From: Sodalis glossinidius str. 'morsitans'
Lineage (GTDB): Bacteria; Pseudomonadota; Gammaproteobacteria; Enterobacterales; Enterobacteriaceae
NCBI RefSeq assembly: GCF_000010085.1
Contig: NC_007712.1
Coordinates: 1,860,001 to 1,924,000 of the forward strand
Direction of reading: 5' to 3'
DNA length: 64,000 nt
In this document: positions 1 through 9,213 of the stretch, in pieces
Layout of the letters: each line of letters opens with the position of its first letter
How positions within the stretch are numbered: the first letter of the stretch is position 1
Translations under genes and position numbers: made by a program
The notes under the pieces: generated by a model
Told to the model about the DNA's origin: nothing
Seen by the model: the letters and a program-made list of their open reading frames with translations, nothing else
Databases searched by the model: none

Positions 1-1
1 C

Positions 2-1351
2 AGGCTGGCGCTCGCCTGCATTGATAGGTTGGGTACGCATGATGCGGCGCCTGCTATGCCGGCTGGACTTGGTCTTGAGGCATTTACAGCACGTGTTATC
101 GATGACATCAATCGTTACCCCGAGATCAGCGAGTACGATAGGCTCGATTACGCCTGGGCAGTGGCGCAAAACAGTTTTAGCGGGCGGCGCAGAAAGCTGC
201 TGGTAGATATTTCGGAGCTGGCGCAGCGCGATGATAAATCGGGCATTCAGCGAGTCTCGCGCAGTATTTTATATGAGCTGCTAAATGGCTATATCGCCGG
301 CTATGACGTGCGTGCGGTTTATTATGTCAACGGCGAATGTTATCGCTATGCCAATCAGTTTGTACGGCAAAACTACAGCATCGATTTCGGCGAGGATGAG
401 CCGGTGTTGTTCAGCCATGATGACATTATGTTGGTAACCGATCTGACGATTTCGTTTTTTCCGCAGGTGTTGCCCAGTATCGACAAAGCGCGCCGGGCCG
501 GCAGCCATGTATATTATGTTGTGCATGATATTTTGCCGACCAAAAATCCGGAATGGAGCAGCGAAGGAATGCAGCAATTATTCCCCGACTGGCTACAATG
601 GGTGGCGACCTACGGTACGGGGATTATCTGCGTTTCGGCAAGCGTGGCGGACGATGTCCGCGCGTGGGTCAACGCCCATAATCATCTGAATCTCAATAAG
701 TACTTGTCGATCGATCATTTTCATCTCGGCGCTAATCTCGAGTCAAGCCGACCCACGCGTGGTATTCCTGGCAGCGGCAAAGCCCTGTTGCAGACGCTCA
801 ATGAACACCATAGCTTCTTGATGGTGGGCACCCTTGAACCCCGTAAAAGCCACGCGCAGGTTTTGGCCGCGTTTGAGCTGTTGTGGGCCGAAGGTTTTGA
901 CTATCGCCTGGTGATTGTGGGTAAACATGGATGGAACGTTGATGCACTAGTGGAGAGAATTAAGCATCATCCGGAGCTTAATCGGCGTCTGCACTGGCTT
1001 CAGGGCGTTAGCGATGAGTACTTGGAGAAATTATATCACGCTGCTGACGCGCTCATTTTTTCCTCAAAAGGTGAGGGATTTGGTTTGCCTTTGATCGAGG
1101 CGGCGCAGAAAGGACTGCCGCTGATTTTGCGCGATATTCCCGTGTTTCGCGAAATCGCGGGCGAGCACGCCCTGTATTTCTCCGGCGAGAACGGGGAGCC
1201 GCTTCGCGACACCATTGTGGCGTGGCTGGCGTTAAACGCGCAGCAAGCTGCACCAGACTCAACTGGCATTCGCTGGCTGACATGGAAACAGAGCGCCGAG
1301 CTATTACTCAGCAAACTCCCGCTGGCGCAGGACACAACAATTTCGCTGTAG
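2..1351 (+). CDS. GT4 glycosyltransferase, 5' end outside window
   Basis: The frame is open to the first base of the window, so the gene starts upstream; the TTG at 29 is only the first possible internal start. The visible part (about 450 residues) begins with a linker, then a segment around LLVDISELAQRD that is typical of the second domain of multidomain O-antigen mannosyltransferases (WbdA type). A GT4 nucleotide-sugar-binding half follows, with GTLEPRKSHAQVL near residue 270 and EGFGLPLIEA near residue 355. It probably adds sugars to the O-polysaccharide repeat on the cytoplasmic face of the inner membrane. Two more GT4 genes follow and gnd is downstream, the usual place for an O-antigen cluster. 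The exact sugar and linkage cannot be read from sequence. Confidence 0.85.
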   Translation, partial: RLALACIDRLGTHDAAPAMPAGLGLEAFTARVIDDINRYPEISEYDRLDYAWAVAQNSFSGRRRKLLVDISELAQRDDKSGIQRVSRSILYELLNGYIAGYDVRAVYYVNGECYRYANQFVRQNYSIDFGEDEPVLFSHDDIMLVTDLTISFFPQVLPSIDKARRAGSHVYYVVHDILPTKNPEWSSEGMQQLFPDWLQWVATYGTGIICVSASVADDVRAWVNAHNHLNLNKYLSIDHFHLGANLESSRPTRGIPGSGKALLQTLNEHHSFLMVGTLEPRKSHAQVLAAFELLWAEGFDYRLVIVGKHGWNVDALVERIKHHPELNRRLHWLQGVSDEYLEKLYHAADALIFSSKGEGFGLPLIEAAQKGLPLILRDIPVFREIAGEHALYFSGENGEPLRDTIVAWLALNAQQAAPDSTGIRWLTWKQSAELLLSKLPLAQDTTISL

Positions 1352-1465
1352 CCTGGTCAGGATGAGGCGGCATTTAGGAAGTCGTTTCATTCCGTCAGGT
1401 TGATATTGCCCGGCCAGGGCATCTGGCTTATACCCCGGTCGTTATGAGAATGGGAATTTCCCTGA

Positions 1466-2602
1466 ATGAAGATAGTGTTTGCCACCGATGCGATCAAATA
1501 TCCCTTAACCGGGATCGGCCGTTATGCGCTTGAGTTAATTAATCAACTGCAACAGGCGCCGGAGATCACCCAATTGCGCTATTTTCGCGGGTTACACATC
1601 GGCGATAGGCTGCCGGAGTATCATGTTCAACCGTCCGCGAGTGGCGCGCTGCCGGGCTGGCTTAAACGCCGTGCACTGCTGATTGAGGCCTTTCGCGCCA
1701 TCTATCCCCGACTGCAAAAGCGGGCGCTGCGCCCGTATAAGGATTTTTTGTATCACAGTCCCAACTATTATCTGCCGGCCGGGTTGCCCCGGGCGATAAC
1801 GACGTTTCACGATATCTCGGTTTTCACTACTCCCGAATTCCATCCCTCGGGGCGCGTGCGTTATCTGGCGCAGGAGATGGAAGCCAGTTTGACGCGTGCC
1901 AGCCGCATAATTACCGTTTCCGAATTCTCTAAACGAGAGCTTGTAAGGTATTTTAACTACCCCGCCGCCAAGATTGATGTGACGTGTCTTGCCTGCAGCG
2001 AGGTGTTTTACCCGCGGGCTGCTGCGTCGGCAGTCGCGCCGTTGATGCAGCGGTTGGAACTGAGCGCAGAAGGGTACTCGCTGTTTACCGGCACCATTGA
2101 GCCACGCAAGAATTTAACGGTGTTGCTTGACGCCTATGAACAACTCCCGCAAGCGTTGCGGCAGCGTTATCCGCTGGTGCTAAGCGGTTATAAAGGCTGG
2201 GGAAGCGGTGCCGAGCATCAGCGTTTTGAGCGCGGTAGTCGTGAAGGTTGGGTTAAATATCTGGGTTATGTCGCGCAAGAGGAACTGCCGATTTTATTTG
2301 CCGCTGCCCGCTTATTTGTGTTTCCCTCATTGTATGAGGGATTCGGCTTGCCGGTATTGGAGGCCATGGCGTCAGGCGTGCCGGTGGTGTGCTCGAACGC
2401 GGCCTCGCTACCGGAGGTGGCGGGGGATGCGGCGTTCATCTGCGAACCGCAGGATGTCGACGCCTTAAGCGCGGGGATCGCGCGCGGGCTGCAAGACGAG
2501 GCGTGGCGTACACAGGCCAGGGTCGCCGGTCTGGCAAACGCGCAAAAGTTTTCCTGGCAGCGCTGCGCACAGGATACGATTAAAGCTTATTTTAAGGTTT
2601 GA
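1466..2602 (+). CDS. GT4 glycosyltransferase (O-antigen, mannosyltransferase B-like)
   Basis: A 378-residue GT4 enzyme. The N-terminus (MKIVFATDAIKYPLTGIGRY) carries the glycine-rich acceptor-side loop. FTGTIEPRKNLTVLL near residue 207 and YEGFGLPVLEAMASGVPVV near residue 289 are the GT4 donor-binding and EX7E motifs. Length and motifs resemble the WbdB-type mannosyltransferases of E. coli O8/O9-like clusters; that link is by family resemblance only. It lies 114 bases after the previous GT gene, and its TGA shares one base with the ATG of the next gene, so the pair is likely co-translated. The reading frame is intact. Confidence 0.85.
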   Translation: MKIVFATDAIKYPLTGIGRYALELINQLQQAPEITQLRYFRGLHIGDRLPEYHVQPSASGALPGWLKRRALLIEAFRAIYPRLQKRALRPYKDFLYHSPNYYLPAGLPRAITTFHDISVFTTPEFHPSGRVRYLAQEMEASLTRASRIITVSEFSKRELVRYFNYPAAKIDVTCLACSEVFYPRAAASAVAPLMQRLELSAEGYSLFTGTIEPRKNLTVLLDAYEQLPQALRQRYPLVLSGYKGWGSGAEHQRFERGSREGWVKYLGYVAQEELPILFAAARLFVFPSLYEGFGLPVLEAMASGVPVVCSNAASLPEVAGDAAFICEPQDVDALSAGIARGLQDEAWRTQARVAGLANAQKFSWQRCAQDTIKAYFKV

Positions 2603-3729
2603 TGTGGTCTATGCTGAAAGTTTTACATTTTTATAAAACCTACTATCCCGATTCTTACGGCGGCATTGAGCAGGTTATTTTTCAGCTGTGTGAAGGCGCT
2701 CCCACATACGGTATCGATGCCACCGTGTTGGCGCTAAGCCCGCGCGGTCACGGCGCGCTGATGCAGCTGGGGCAGCATCATACCGCTTATAGCGCCGTCA
2801 ATTTTGAATTCGCCTCAACGCCGTTTTCCTTTGGCGCCATTGCGCGCTTTCGCCAGTTGGCGGCGCAAGCCGATGTGGTCCATTTCCATTTTCCCTATCC
2901 TTTCATGGATATGGTGCATTTTTTGGCGGCCAATACCAAACCGACAGTGGTTTCCTACCATTCGGATATTGTGAAGCAGAAATTTATTCTCAGAATGTAC
3001 ACGCCTTTGATGCGCCATTTTTTCGGCGATGTCGATCGTATCGTCGCCTCCTCACCGAATTATGTCGCCACCAGCCCGGTATTACAGCGCTATCAATCCA
3101 AGGTGTCAGTGATCCCCTTTGGTCTCGACCGTGCATCTTATCCGCCGCAGGACAAGGCGCGCGAGGCCCAGTGGCGCAGCCGGTTCGACGAGCGTTTTTT
3201 TCTGTTCATCGGCGCATTTCGCTATTACAAAGGATTGGACACACTGGTCGAAGCGGCGCGCGGCGCGCCTTATCCTATCGTTTTGATCGGCGTGGGGCCC
3301 ATGGAGGCGGAGCTGAAAAAACGTTGTGCCGAATTGGGGCTGAAGAACATGCATTTTCTCGGCGCTTTGCCGGATGTGGACAAAGCCGCGCTGCTGGAGA
3401 GTTGCTATGGTGTGGTCTTTCCGTCCCATTTACGCTCGGAAGCGTTTGGCATTACGCTGCTGGAGGGGGCAATGTACGGCAAGCCGTTGATCAGCTGCGA
3501 AATCGGTACCGGCACGACCTATGTTAACGTTCACCGGCAAACCGGACTGGTGGTGCCGCCCGCGTCGCCGGCGGAGCTGGCGGATGCCATGCGCCAGCTT
3601 TGGCAGGATTCCGCCCTGGCCCGGAGCTATGGCGAGCAGGCACGCGAGCGTTTCAACGCCTTATTTACCTCAACGCGGATGGTCAGTAGCTATGCTGATA
3701 TTTATCGCGAACTGGCGGGACACGATTAA
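2602..3729 (+). CDS. GT4 glycosyltransferase (O-antigen, mannosyltransferase C-like)
   Basis: A GT4 enzyme of about 375 residues. MLKVLHFYKTYYPDSYGGIE and a QVIFQLCEG helix open it, FIGAFRYYKGLDTLVEAA begins the second Rossmann half, and SEAFGITLLEGAMYGKPLI is the donor-site motif. The start is uncertain. ATG 2602 overlaps the previous stop and has AAGG at 2594-2597; ATG 2611 (MLKVL) fits the usual family N-terminus better. It resembles WbdC-type initiating mannosyltransferases, which prime the polymer on undecaprenyl-PP-GlcNAc; that role is inference. The frame is intact to the stop at 3729. Confidence 0.83.
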   Translation: MWSMLKVLHFYKTYYPDSYGGIEQVIFQLCEGAPTYGIDATVLALSPRGHGALMQLGQHHTAYSAVNFEFASTPFSFGAIARFRQLAAQADVVHFHFPYPFMDMVHFLAANTKPTVVSYHSDIVKQKFILRMYTPLMRHFFGDVDRIVASSPNYVATSPVLQRYQSKVSVIPFGLDRASYPPQDKAREAQWRSRFDERFFLFIGAFRYYKGLDTLVEAARGAPYPIVLIGVGPMEAELKKRCAELGLKNMHFLGALPDVDKAALLESCYGVVFPSHLRSEAFGITLLEGAMYGKPLISCEIGTGTTYVNVHRQTGLVVPPASPAELADAMRQLWQDSALARSYGEQARERFNALFTSTRMVSSYADIYRELAGHD

Positions 3730-3762
3730 GGAGTGCGTTCCTATCGCACCAATCACTACCCG

Positions 3763-3791
3763 CAAGACACTTGCTTAGATTAACATATAAT
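3763..3791 (+). promoter_or_regulatory. probable gnd promoter
   Basis: A perfect TATAAT lies at 3786-3791, about 65 bases before the gnd ATG. The best -35 at normal spacing is weak (AAGACA at 3764-3769, 16-base spacer). The 127-base gap between the glycosyltransferase and gnd is AT-rich only here, so gnd probably has its own promoter. The -35 assignment is tentative. Confidence 0.4.
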
Positions 3792-3856
3792 ATACATATA
3801 GACCTGTTCGCTGGACGGCGGCGGCAGGGGTCATCCTTAACTACAGGAGTTGCTTA

Positions 3857-5263
3857 ATGTCCACACAACAGATAGGCGTCGTCGGTATGGCAGTAATGGG
3901 GCGCAACCTGGCGCTTAACATTGAAAGCCGTGGATACAGCGTATCCATCTTTAACCGGTCGCGCGAAAAGACCGATGAAGTGATCGCGGAAAACCTGGGG
4001 AAAAAGCTGGTGCCCTATTATAGCGTGGAAGAGTTTGTCAATTCGCTGGAGAAACCGCGGCGTATTCTGTTGATGGTCAAGGCCGGTGAAGGCACGGATA
4101 AAACCATTGACTCGTTGAAACCGTTTTTGGAAAAGGGTGACATTCTTATTGACGGCGGCAACACCTTTTACAAAGACACCATCCGCCGCAACCGCGAGCT
4201 GTCGGAAGAAGGTTTTAACTTTATCGGTACCGGTGTTTCCGGCGGTGAAGAAGGGGCGCTGAAAGGGCCGTCGATTATGCCCGGTGGCCAGAAACACGCC
4301 TATGAGCTGGTGGCGCCTATCCTGGAAAAAATTGCCGCGCGCGCCGAGGGTGAAGCTTGTGTGACCTATATCGGTCCCGATGGCGCCGGCCATTACGTCA
4401 AGATGGTGCATAACGGCATCGAATACGGCGATATGCAGCTGATTGCCGAAGCGTATGCGCTTTTGAAAAACGCGCTGGGCCTGAGCAATGAAAAGCTAGC
4501 CAGCACCTTCAGCGAATGGAATAAAGGGGAGATGAGTAGCTACCTAATTGATATTACTAAAGATATTTTCACCAAGAAGGACGAGCAGGGCAACTATCTG
4601 GTCGACGTTATTCTGGATGAGGCGGCCAACAAAGGCACCGGCAAATGGACCTCTCAAAGCTCGCTGGATTTGGGCGAACCGCTAAGTTTAATCACCGAAT
4701 CGGTGTTTGCCCGCTACCTGTCGTCGCTTAAACAGCAGCGCGTGGCGGCCTCCAATGTGCTTTCCGGCCCGCAGCTCGAAGCGTTTAGCGGCGACAAGGT
4801 GGCCTTCATCGAAAAAGTGCGTCGCGCGCTTTATCTGGGCAAAATCGTTTCCTATGCGCAGGGTTTCTCTCAGCTGAAAGCCGCCTCTGAAGAGAACCAG
4901 TGGGATCTGAACTACGGCGAGATTGCGAAAATTTTCCGCGCCGGTTGCATTATTCGCGCCCAGTTCCTGCAGAAAATTACCGACGCCTATGCCGAGGATG
5001 CGGCGATCGCTAACCTGCTGTTGGCGCCGTACTTCAAAAAGATTGCCGATGACTACCAGCAGGCGCTGCGCGATGTGGTGGCCTATGCTGTTCAGCACGG
5101 TATCCCGACGCCGACCTTCTCTGCCGCCATCGCTTACTATGATAGCTACCGCTCCGCCGTCCTGCCGGCCAACCTGATTCAGGCCCAGCGCGACTATTTT
5201 GGCGCCCATACCTATAAGCGTACCGACAAGGAAGGGGTGTTCCACACGGAATGGTTGGAATAA
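3857..5263 (+). CDS. gnd: 6-phosphogluconate dehydrogenase, decarboxylating
   Basis: Oxidative pentose phosphate enzyme: 6-phosphogluconate + NADP to ribulose 5-phosphate + CO2 + NADPH; a cytoplasmic dimer. The 468-residue length is normal. It opens with the Rossmann motif GVVGMAVMGRNLALNIE, has the substrate-loop GGNTFYKDT near residue 102, GVSGGEEGALKGPS near residue 129 with the conserved serine-glycine-glycine, and the catalytic stretch GHYVKMVHNGIEYGDMQ with its lysine and asparagine near residue 184. CAGGAG lies 9 bases before the ATG. The position between O-antigen genes and the his operon is as in E. coli. The frame is intact. Confidence 0.98.
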   Translation: MSTQQIGVVGMAVMGRNLALNIESRGYSVSIFNRSREKTDEVIAENLGKKLVPYYSVEEFVNSLEKPRRILLMVKAGEGTDKTIDSLKPFLEKGDILIDGGNTFYKDTIRRNRELSEEGFNFIGTGVSGGEEGALKGPSIMPGGQKHAYELVAPILEKIAARAEGEACVTYIGPDGAGHYVKMVHNGIEYGDMQLIAEAYALLKNALGLSNEKLASTFSEWNKGEMSSYLIDITKDIFTKKDEQGNYLVDVILDEAANKGTGKWTSQSSLDLGEPLSLITESVFARYLSSLKQQRVAASNVLSGPQLEAFSGDKVAFIEKVRRALYLGKIVSYAQGFSQLKAASEENQWDLNYGEIAKIFRAGCIIRAQFLQKITDAYAEDAAIANLLLAPYFKKIADDYQQALRDVVAYAVQHGIPTPTFSAAIAYYDSYRSAVLPANLIQAQRDYFGAHTYKRTDKEGVFHTEWLE

Positions 5264-5303
5264 CCGTTCGGGAGGACGCGCTCCTGAAGAGGCGCACCGG
5301 CCT

Positions 5304-6270
5304 ATGCCCATGCAGAATGAACCATCGGCTGCCGCACCGGCGTTGCCGCCCAAGATCGCTGCCGGTGGACCGGCGCAGCATAAGCTTATCAACCGGCAGG
5401 CTAACACCGGATCTTTACTGGGCCGCGTCGCTGTCACTGGTACACGCCGCCTCACGTGCGCGTAACGCAACGTTTTTGCCCGTCGTTGAACCGGCTAAGG
5501 TTCACCTTGCAGGTCAACCTGAACGCCACCACCAGGGGATCGTCGCGCTGACCCTGCACTGGAGTTTCCCCGTGGCGATAGCGCCGCGCCAGCCGTGCCG
5601 TCTGCAGGCCTGCGCGCGGCTGGCGCTGAGGATATTCCGCTGCCGCCCAAGCGGCGAAACCGCGCCGTGGTTTCCTCCCTGCCGGCGCACGCAGCGCCAT
5701 CGGCCGCGGCGAAGGCGAGCGCTACGGCGCGGTTTGACACGATGATGGACTGGCTGGTCGGAAAGATATTTCACGCAATGGACACACAACAGATGTCGGT
5801 GTTGTATGACGCGCTACTGGCTTTGATTGACCGCTGGCCGTCTCATTTGCAACCGGAGGTGTTACGGGATCTCCAGTGAGCAGGCTTTTAGCGGACTACC
5901 AAAACAGCGATTAGCGGAGCATAGCCAGCGCTGGCTAAATCGGTTACCGGGTTTGGCACCGCCGGCCTACGATGACCTGCTGGAGCATATCGCCACTCAT
6001 TTTGCCGCCGTCCCGGCCGCCGATAATTTGGCGGTTTTCCAGCGGCTGGTTGAGTTGAGCCGCACCTCCTCAAGATCCATTCTCAGCCTCTTGGCGCGGC
6101 AGCTGGAAGGATTGCCCGCGGCACTGCGCAACTTGGCGCAGCAAATTTTACTCGGTTGTCCGCATCTTGCCGCCGATGTGTGGCAAGCACTGAACGCTGC
6201 GCAACAGGCAGCAGCGGCCGAGAGCGGCGTGGCGTCAGTGGACTCGGGTATCGGCAGCATGGCCACCTGA
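5304..6270 (+). pseudogene. degraded leucine-rich repeat-like ORF, function unknown
   Basis: Not recognised. Open segments in two frames (about 5595-5879 and 5880-6270) join into one plausible protein if one frameshift near 5875 is repaired; further stops lie between 5463 and 5560. A possible start is ATG 5304 after GAAGAGG. The 3' half is rich in a helical pattern of the form L..LA..L..LP...R..A...LL, for example LARQLEGLPAALRNLAQQIL. Patterns like this occur in large secreted or effector-like proteins of gamma-proteobacterial symbionts and pathogens, but no specific family can be named. It occupies the site where E. coli has ugd and wzzB. Confidence 0.35.
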
Positions 6271-6512
6271 GGCGCCTGTTACCCTTGATGAGGTTGCCGC
6301 CTTGGCTGCCCTGGCGGCCGTCAGGTCAATAGCGTTAAAGCTGGCAGATGCCAACTGCGAACTGTCGGCATCACCGGCGCGCGGCCCATTGTTTACCGAT
6401 GAGCGCGCCGCATAACGTGCACATCACCGGTGCGTGAGAGATTCATGCGCGACGGTGCCTAAGAGGGCGTCTCACGCCTGAAAATCACGCCTGCCCGCCG
6501 CAAAACACGCCG

Positions 6513-7127
6513 TTAGCGGTGACGTTCGCGCAGGCGGCCGATCACCCTACTTAAATCCAACTCCTGATCCTGCAACAGCACCAGCAGATGATAAAGCAGA
6601 TCCGCCGCCTCATTGGTCAGCTCCTCCTTGTCGTGCACCGTAGCGGCCAGCGCGGTTTCCACACCCTCTTCACCGACTTTCTGGGCGATGCGTTTTGTGC
6701 CGCTGGCGTACAGACTGGCGGTGTAGTAACTTTGCGGATCGGCGTTTTTACGCTCGCCAAGGAGCGTTTCCAGCGTGTACAGAAACCCCCAATCGCTGGC
6801 GGCGGGATGGAAACAACTGCTGGTGCCGTTATGGCAGGTCGGACCTTGAGGATGGGCCAAAATCAGTAGCGTATCGTTGTCGCAGTCCGGATGAATGCTG
6901 ACCAACCGCAAAACGTTGCCGGAACTCTCGCCCTTGGTCCACAGTCGGCCCTTACTGCGCGAGTAAAACGTCACCTGACCGGATTGCTCGGTCGCCTGCA
7001 GCGCATCGGCATTCATATAGCCCAGCATCAAAACCTCGCCGGAGACGGCGTGTTGGACGATAGCGGGCAGCATCATCCCGCCGGTTTTTTGCCAATCCAG
7101 CTGCTGGCGTTGTTGTTCGGTTAACAT
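6513..7127 (-). CDS. hisI: phosphoribosyl-AMP cyclohydrolase / phosphoribosyl-ATP pyrophosphatase
   Basis: Bifunctional HisIE of 204 residues, second and third steps of histidine synthesis. Residues 1 to about 115 form the cyclohydrolase domain, with FYSRSKGRLWTKGESSGN, the metal-binding DCDNDTLL and GPTCHNGTSSCF cysteines. From about residue 117 comes the MazG-like pyrophosphatase, with KVGEEGVETALAA holding the acidic metal ligands. It is the last gene of the operon, and its start overlaps the end of hisF by 7 bases. The frame is intact. Confidence 0.97.
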   Translation of the reverse strand: MLTEQQRQQLDWQKTGGMMLPAIVQHAVSGEVLMLGYMNADALQATEQSGQVTFYSRSKGRLWTKGESSGNVLRLVSIHPDCDNDTLLILAHPQGPTCHNGTSSCFHPAASDWGFLYTLETLLGERKNADPQSYYTASLYASGTKRIAQKVGEEGVETALAATVHDKEELTNEAADLLYHLLVLLQDQELDLSRVIGRLRERHR

Positions 7128-7897
7128 AATCTGATTTCCACTCCCTCTGCCGCCAAGAACTGCTTTAATTCACCGATATTGATGATCTGCTTATGAAACA
7201 CCGACGCCGCCAGTGCGCCGTCCACCTGCGCGTCGCGAAACGCCGAGAGAAAATGCGCCATCGTGCCGGCGCCGCCGGAAGCGATAAGCGGAACGTGGCA
7301 GCGTTCCCGGACCTGCCGCAATTGCATCAGATCGTAGCCATTACGCACGCCGTCCTGATTCATCATATTCAATACGAGCTCCCCCGCGCCGCGCCGCTGA
7401 ACTTCTTCTATCCAGTCCAGGGTTTGCCAGGGGGTGATGTGGGTGCGGGTTTCGTCGCCTGTATATTGATTGACCTGATAACGCCCGCTCGCGGCGTCGA
7501 ACCAGGTATCGATACCGACGACAATACATTGGACGCCAAAGCGATCCGCCAGGCGGCTGATGAGCGTCGGGTCCGCCAGCGCCGGGGAATTAATCGAAAT
7601 TTTGTCGGCGCCGTAAGAGAGGATTTCGCCGGCCTGCGCCACGCTTTGGATACCGCCGGCTACGCAGAAGGGAATGTCGATGACCTCGGCGACGTCGGCT
7701 ATCCAGCGCTTGTCGACCACCCGGGCGTCGGCGGAGGCGGTGATATCATAGAATACCAACTCATCGGCCCCTTCTTCGGCATAGCGGCACACCAGCGGCA
7801 CAATACCGCCGATGATTTCGTGATTTCGGAATTGCACCCCTTTTACCACCTGGCCCTGCCGGACATCCAGACAGGGAATTATGCGTTTTGCCAGCAT
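7121..7897 (-). CDS. hisF: imidazole glycerol phosphate synthase, cyclase subunit
   Basis: 258 residues, the usual HisF length, taking the ATG at 7897 (MLAKRIIPCLDVRQG); the open frame runs further upstream only because of hisA overlap. It is a TIM barrel that turns PRFAR plus ammonia from HisH into imidazole glycerol phosphate and AICAR. The catalytic aspartates lie in IPCLDV (residue 11) and VVGIDTW (about residue 130), and the phosphate loop is LIASGGAGTM. The start lies 19 bases inside the hisA 3' end, which implies translational coupling. Confidence 0.97.
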   Translation of the reverse strand: MLAKRIIPCLDVRQGQVVKGVQFRNHEIIGGIVPLVCRYAEEGADELVFYDITASADARVVDKRWIADVAEVIDIPFCVAGGIQSVAQAGEILSYGADKISINSPALADPTLISRLADRFGVQCIVVGIDTWFDAASGRYQVNQYTGDETRTHITPWQTLDWIEEVQRRGAGELVLNMMNQDGVRNGYDLMQLRQVRERCHVPLIASGGAGTMAHFLSAFRDAQVDGALAASVFHKQIINIGELKQFLAAEGVEIRLC

Positions 7898-8619
7898 GCC
7901 AGCGCCTCCGCCACGGTGAATTTGTTTTCCAACAGCGAGCGGCCGACGATGACGCCCTGCACGCCGCTGTGGCGAAGCTGGGCGATGTCCGCCAGGCTGC
8001 CGATGCCGCCGGAAGATTGGAAAGCGATATCGGACCAGGCGTCGCACAGCGAGCGATACAGAGACACATTGCTGCCCGTCAGCGTGCCGTCGCGGGAGAT
8101 ATCGGTACACAGCACATGTTTAAGCCCGAGCGGGCGATACTGCGTTATCACCTGTTCAAGTGTCGCGCCGGAGTCTTCCTGCCAGCCGCTTATCGCCACC
8201 CGGCGCTGGCCGTCGTCGTCGATGCGCACGTCCAGCGCCAGCACCAGCGCGTCAGGGCCGAAACGTTCAAACCAGCGCTGTACCTCCTGCGGCTGGAGTA
8301 CCGCGGTAGAGCCGACCACCACACGGGTGGCGCCAGCCTCCAGCAGCACCTCGACATCCGCCGCGCTGCGGATACCGCCGCCGACCTGCACTAGCGCTGG
8401 CGCCACCCCGGCCAGCAGCCGGCGCAACAGCGGGATTTGGCGCGTTTGCGGATCGCGGGCGCCGGTCAAATCCACCAGATGTAGCACCTCGGCGCCCTGG
8501 CGCAGGTAATCTTGCAGCCGCGGCAGCGGATCGGCGCCGTAGTGGCATTGTGTCTGATAATCGCCCTGATGGAGCCGCACGACGGCTCCATCAATCAAAT
8601 CCAAAGCGGGTATAATCAC
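7879..8619 (-). CDS. hisA: ProFAR isomerase
   Basis: 246 residues. A TIM-barrel isomerase that converts ProFAR to PRFAR. MIIPALDLIDG carries the catalytic aspartate at residue 8, and LVLALDVRIDDDG carries the second near residue 129. Phosphate-binding loops VGGGIRSAADVEVLL and SSGGIGSLADI are both present. It begins 3 bases after the hisH stop and overlaps hisF. The frame is intact. Confidence 0.97.
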   Translation of the reverse strand: MIIPALDLIDGAVVRLHQGDYQTQCHYGADPLPRLQDYLRQGAEVLHLVDLTGARDPQTRQIPLLRRLLAGVAPALVQVGGGIRSAADVEVLLEAGATRVVVGSTAVLQPQEVQRWFERFGPDALVLALDVRIDDDGQRRVAISGWQEDSGATLEQVITQYRPLGLKHVLCTDISRDGTLTGSNVSLYRSLCDAWSDIAFQSSGGIGSLADIAQLRHSGVQGVIVGRSLLENKFTVAEALACWQNA

Positions 8620-8622
8620 CGG

Positions 8623-9213
8623 TTACATCTCCAAAAAATTTTTCAGCAGCTGGCGGCCGGCGGCGCCGGAGCGCTCCGGGTGAAACTGCACGCCGAAGAA
8701 ATTATCCTGCTCCACCGCGGCGGTAAACGGCGCGCCATAGCTGGCATGGGCGATGGTGGCGGCGCACAGCGGCATTGCATAACCGTGGACGAAATAAAAA
8801 TAGCTGCCGTCGTCAATGCCGCGGAACAGGCGATTGCTGGCCTGGGCGGTCACTTGGTTCCAGCCCATATGGGGCAGCGGCAGACCGGCGTCCGCCATGC
8901 GCGTGACCGGCGCGTCGATAATGCCGAGGGTGCTGACGCCGCCATTTTCATCGCTGGCGATGCCCAGCAACTGCATGCCGAGGCAAATGCCCAACACCTG
9001 CTGGGCGCAGGTTTTAATCAGCGCAATGAGTTCCCGCTCGCGCAACTGATCCATGGCCGCCTGGGCGGTGCCGACGCCGGGCAGAAATAATTTGTCCGCC
9101 TGCAACACGATGTCGGCGTTGCTGCTGACGACCGGTTCATAGCCCAGGCGACGTATCGCAGCGGTGACCGAGAACAGATTGGCGCAGCCGGTATCCAGCA
9201 CAACCACGTTCAT
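8623..9213 (-). CDS. hisH: imidazole glycerol phosphate synthase, glutaminase subunit
   Basis: 196 residues from the ATG at 9213; an in-frame GTG sits just upstream at 9216. Class I glutamine amidotransferase that feeds ammonia to HisF. The nucleophile cysteine is in LGICLGMQLL, and the histidine-glutamate pair in GVQFHPERSG. The start overlaps the hisB stop by one base (TGATG), so it is probably translated by coupling. The frame is intact. Confidence 0.97.
   Translation of the reverse strand: MNVVVLDTGCANLFSVTAAIRRLGYEPVVSSNADIVLQADKLFLPGVGTAQAAMDQLRERELIALIKTCAQQVLGICLGMQLLGIASDENGGVSTLGIIDAPVTRMADAGLPLPHMGWNQVTAQASNRLFRGIDDGSYFYFVHGYAMPLCAATIAHASYGAPFTAAVEQDNFFGVQFHPERSGAAGRQLLKNFLEM

Noticed and set aside
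4688..5470. 260-codon minus-strand ORF under gnd
   Set aside because: It lies opposite an intact gnd, has no ribosome site and no recognisable domain.
7193..8509. 438-codon plus-strand ORF across hisF and hisA
   Set aside because: It is antisense to two well-matched his genes; its arginine-, serine- and proline-rich content is a shadow of GC-rich codon use.
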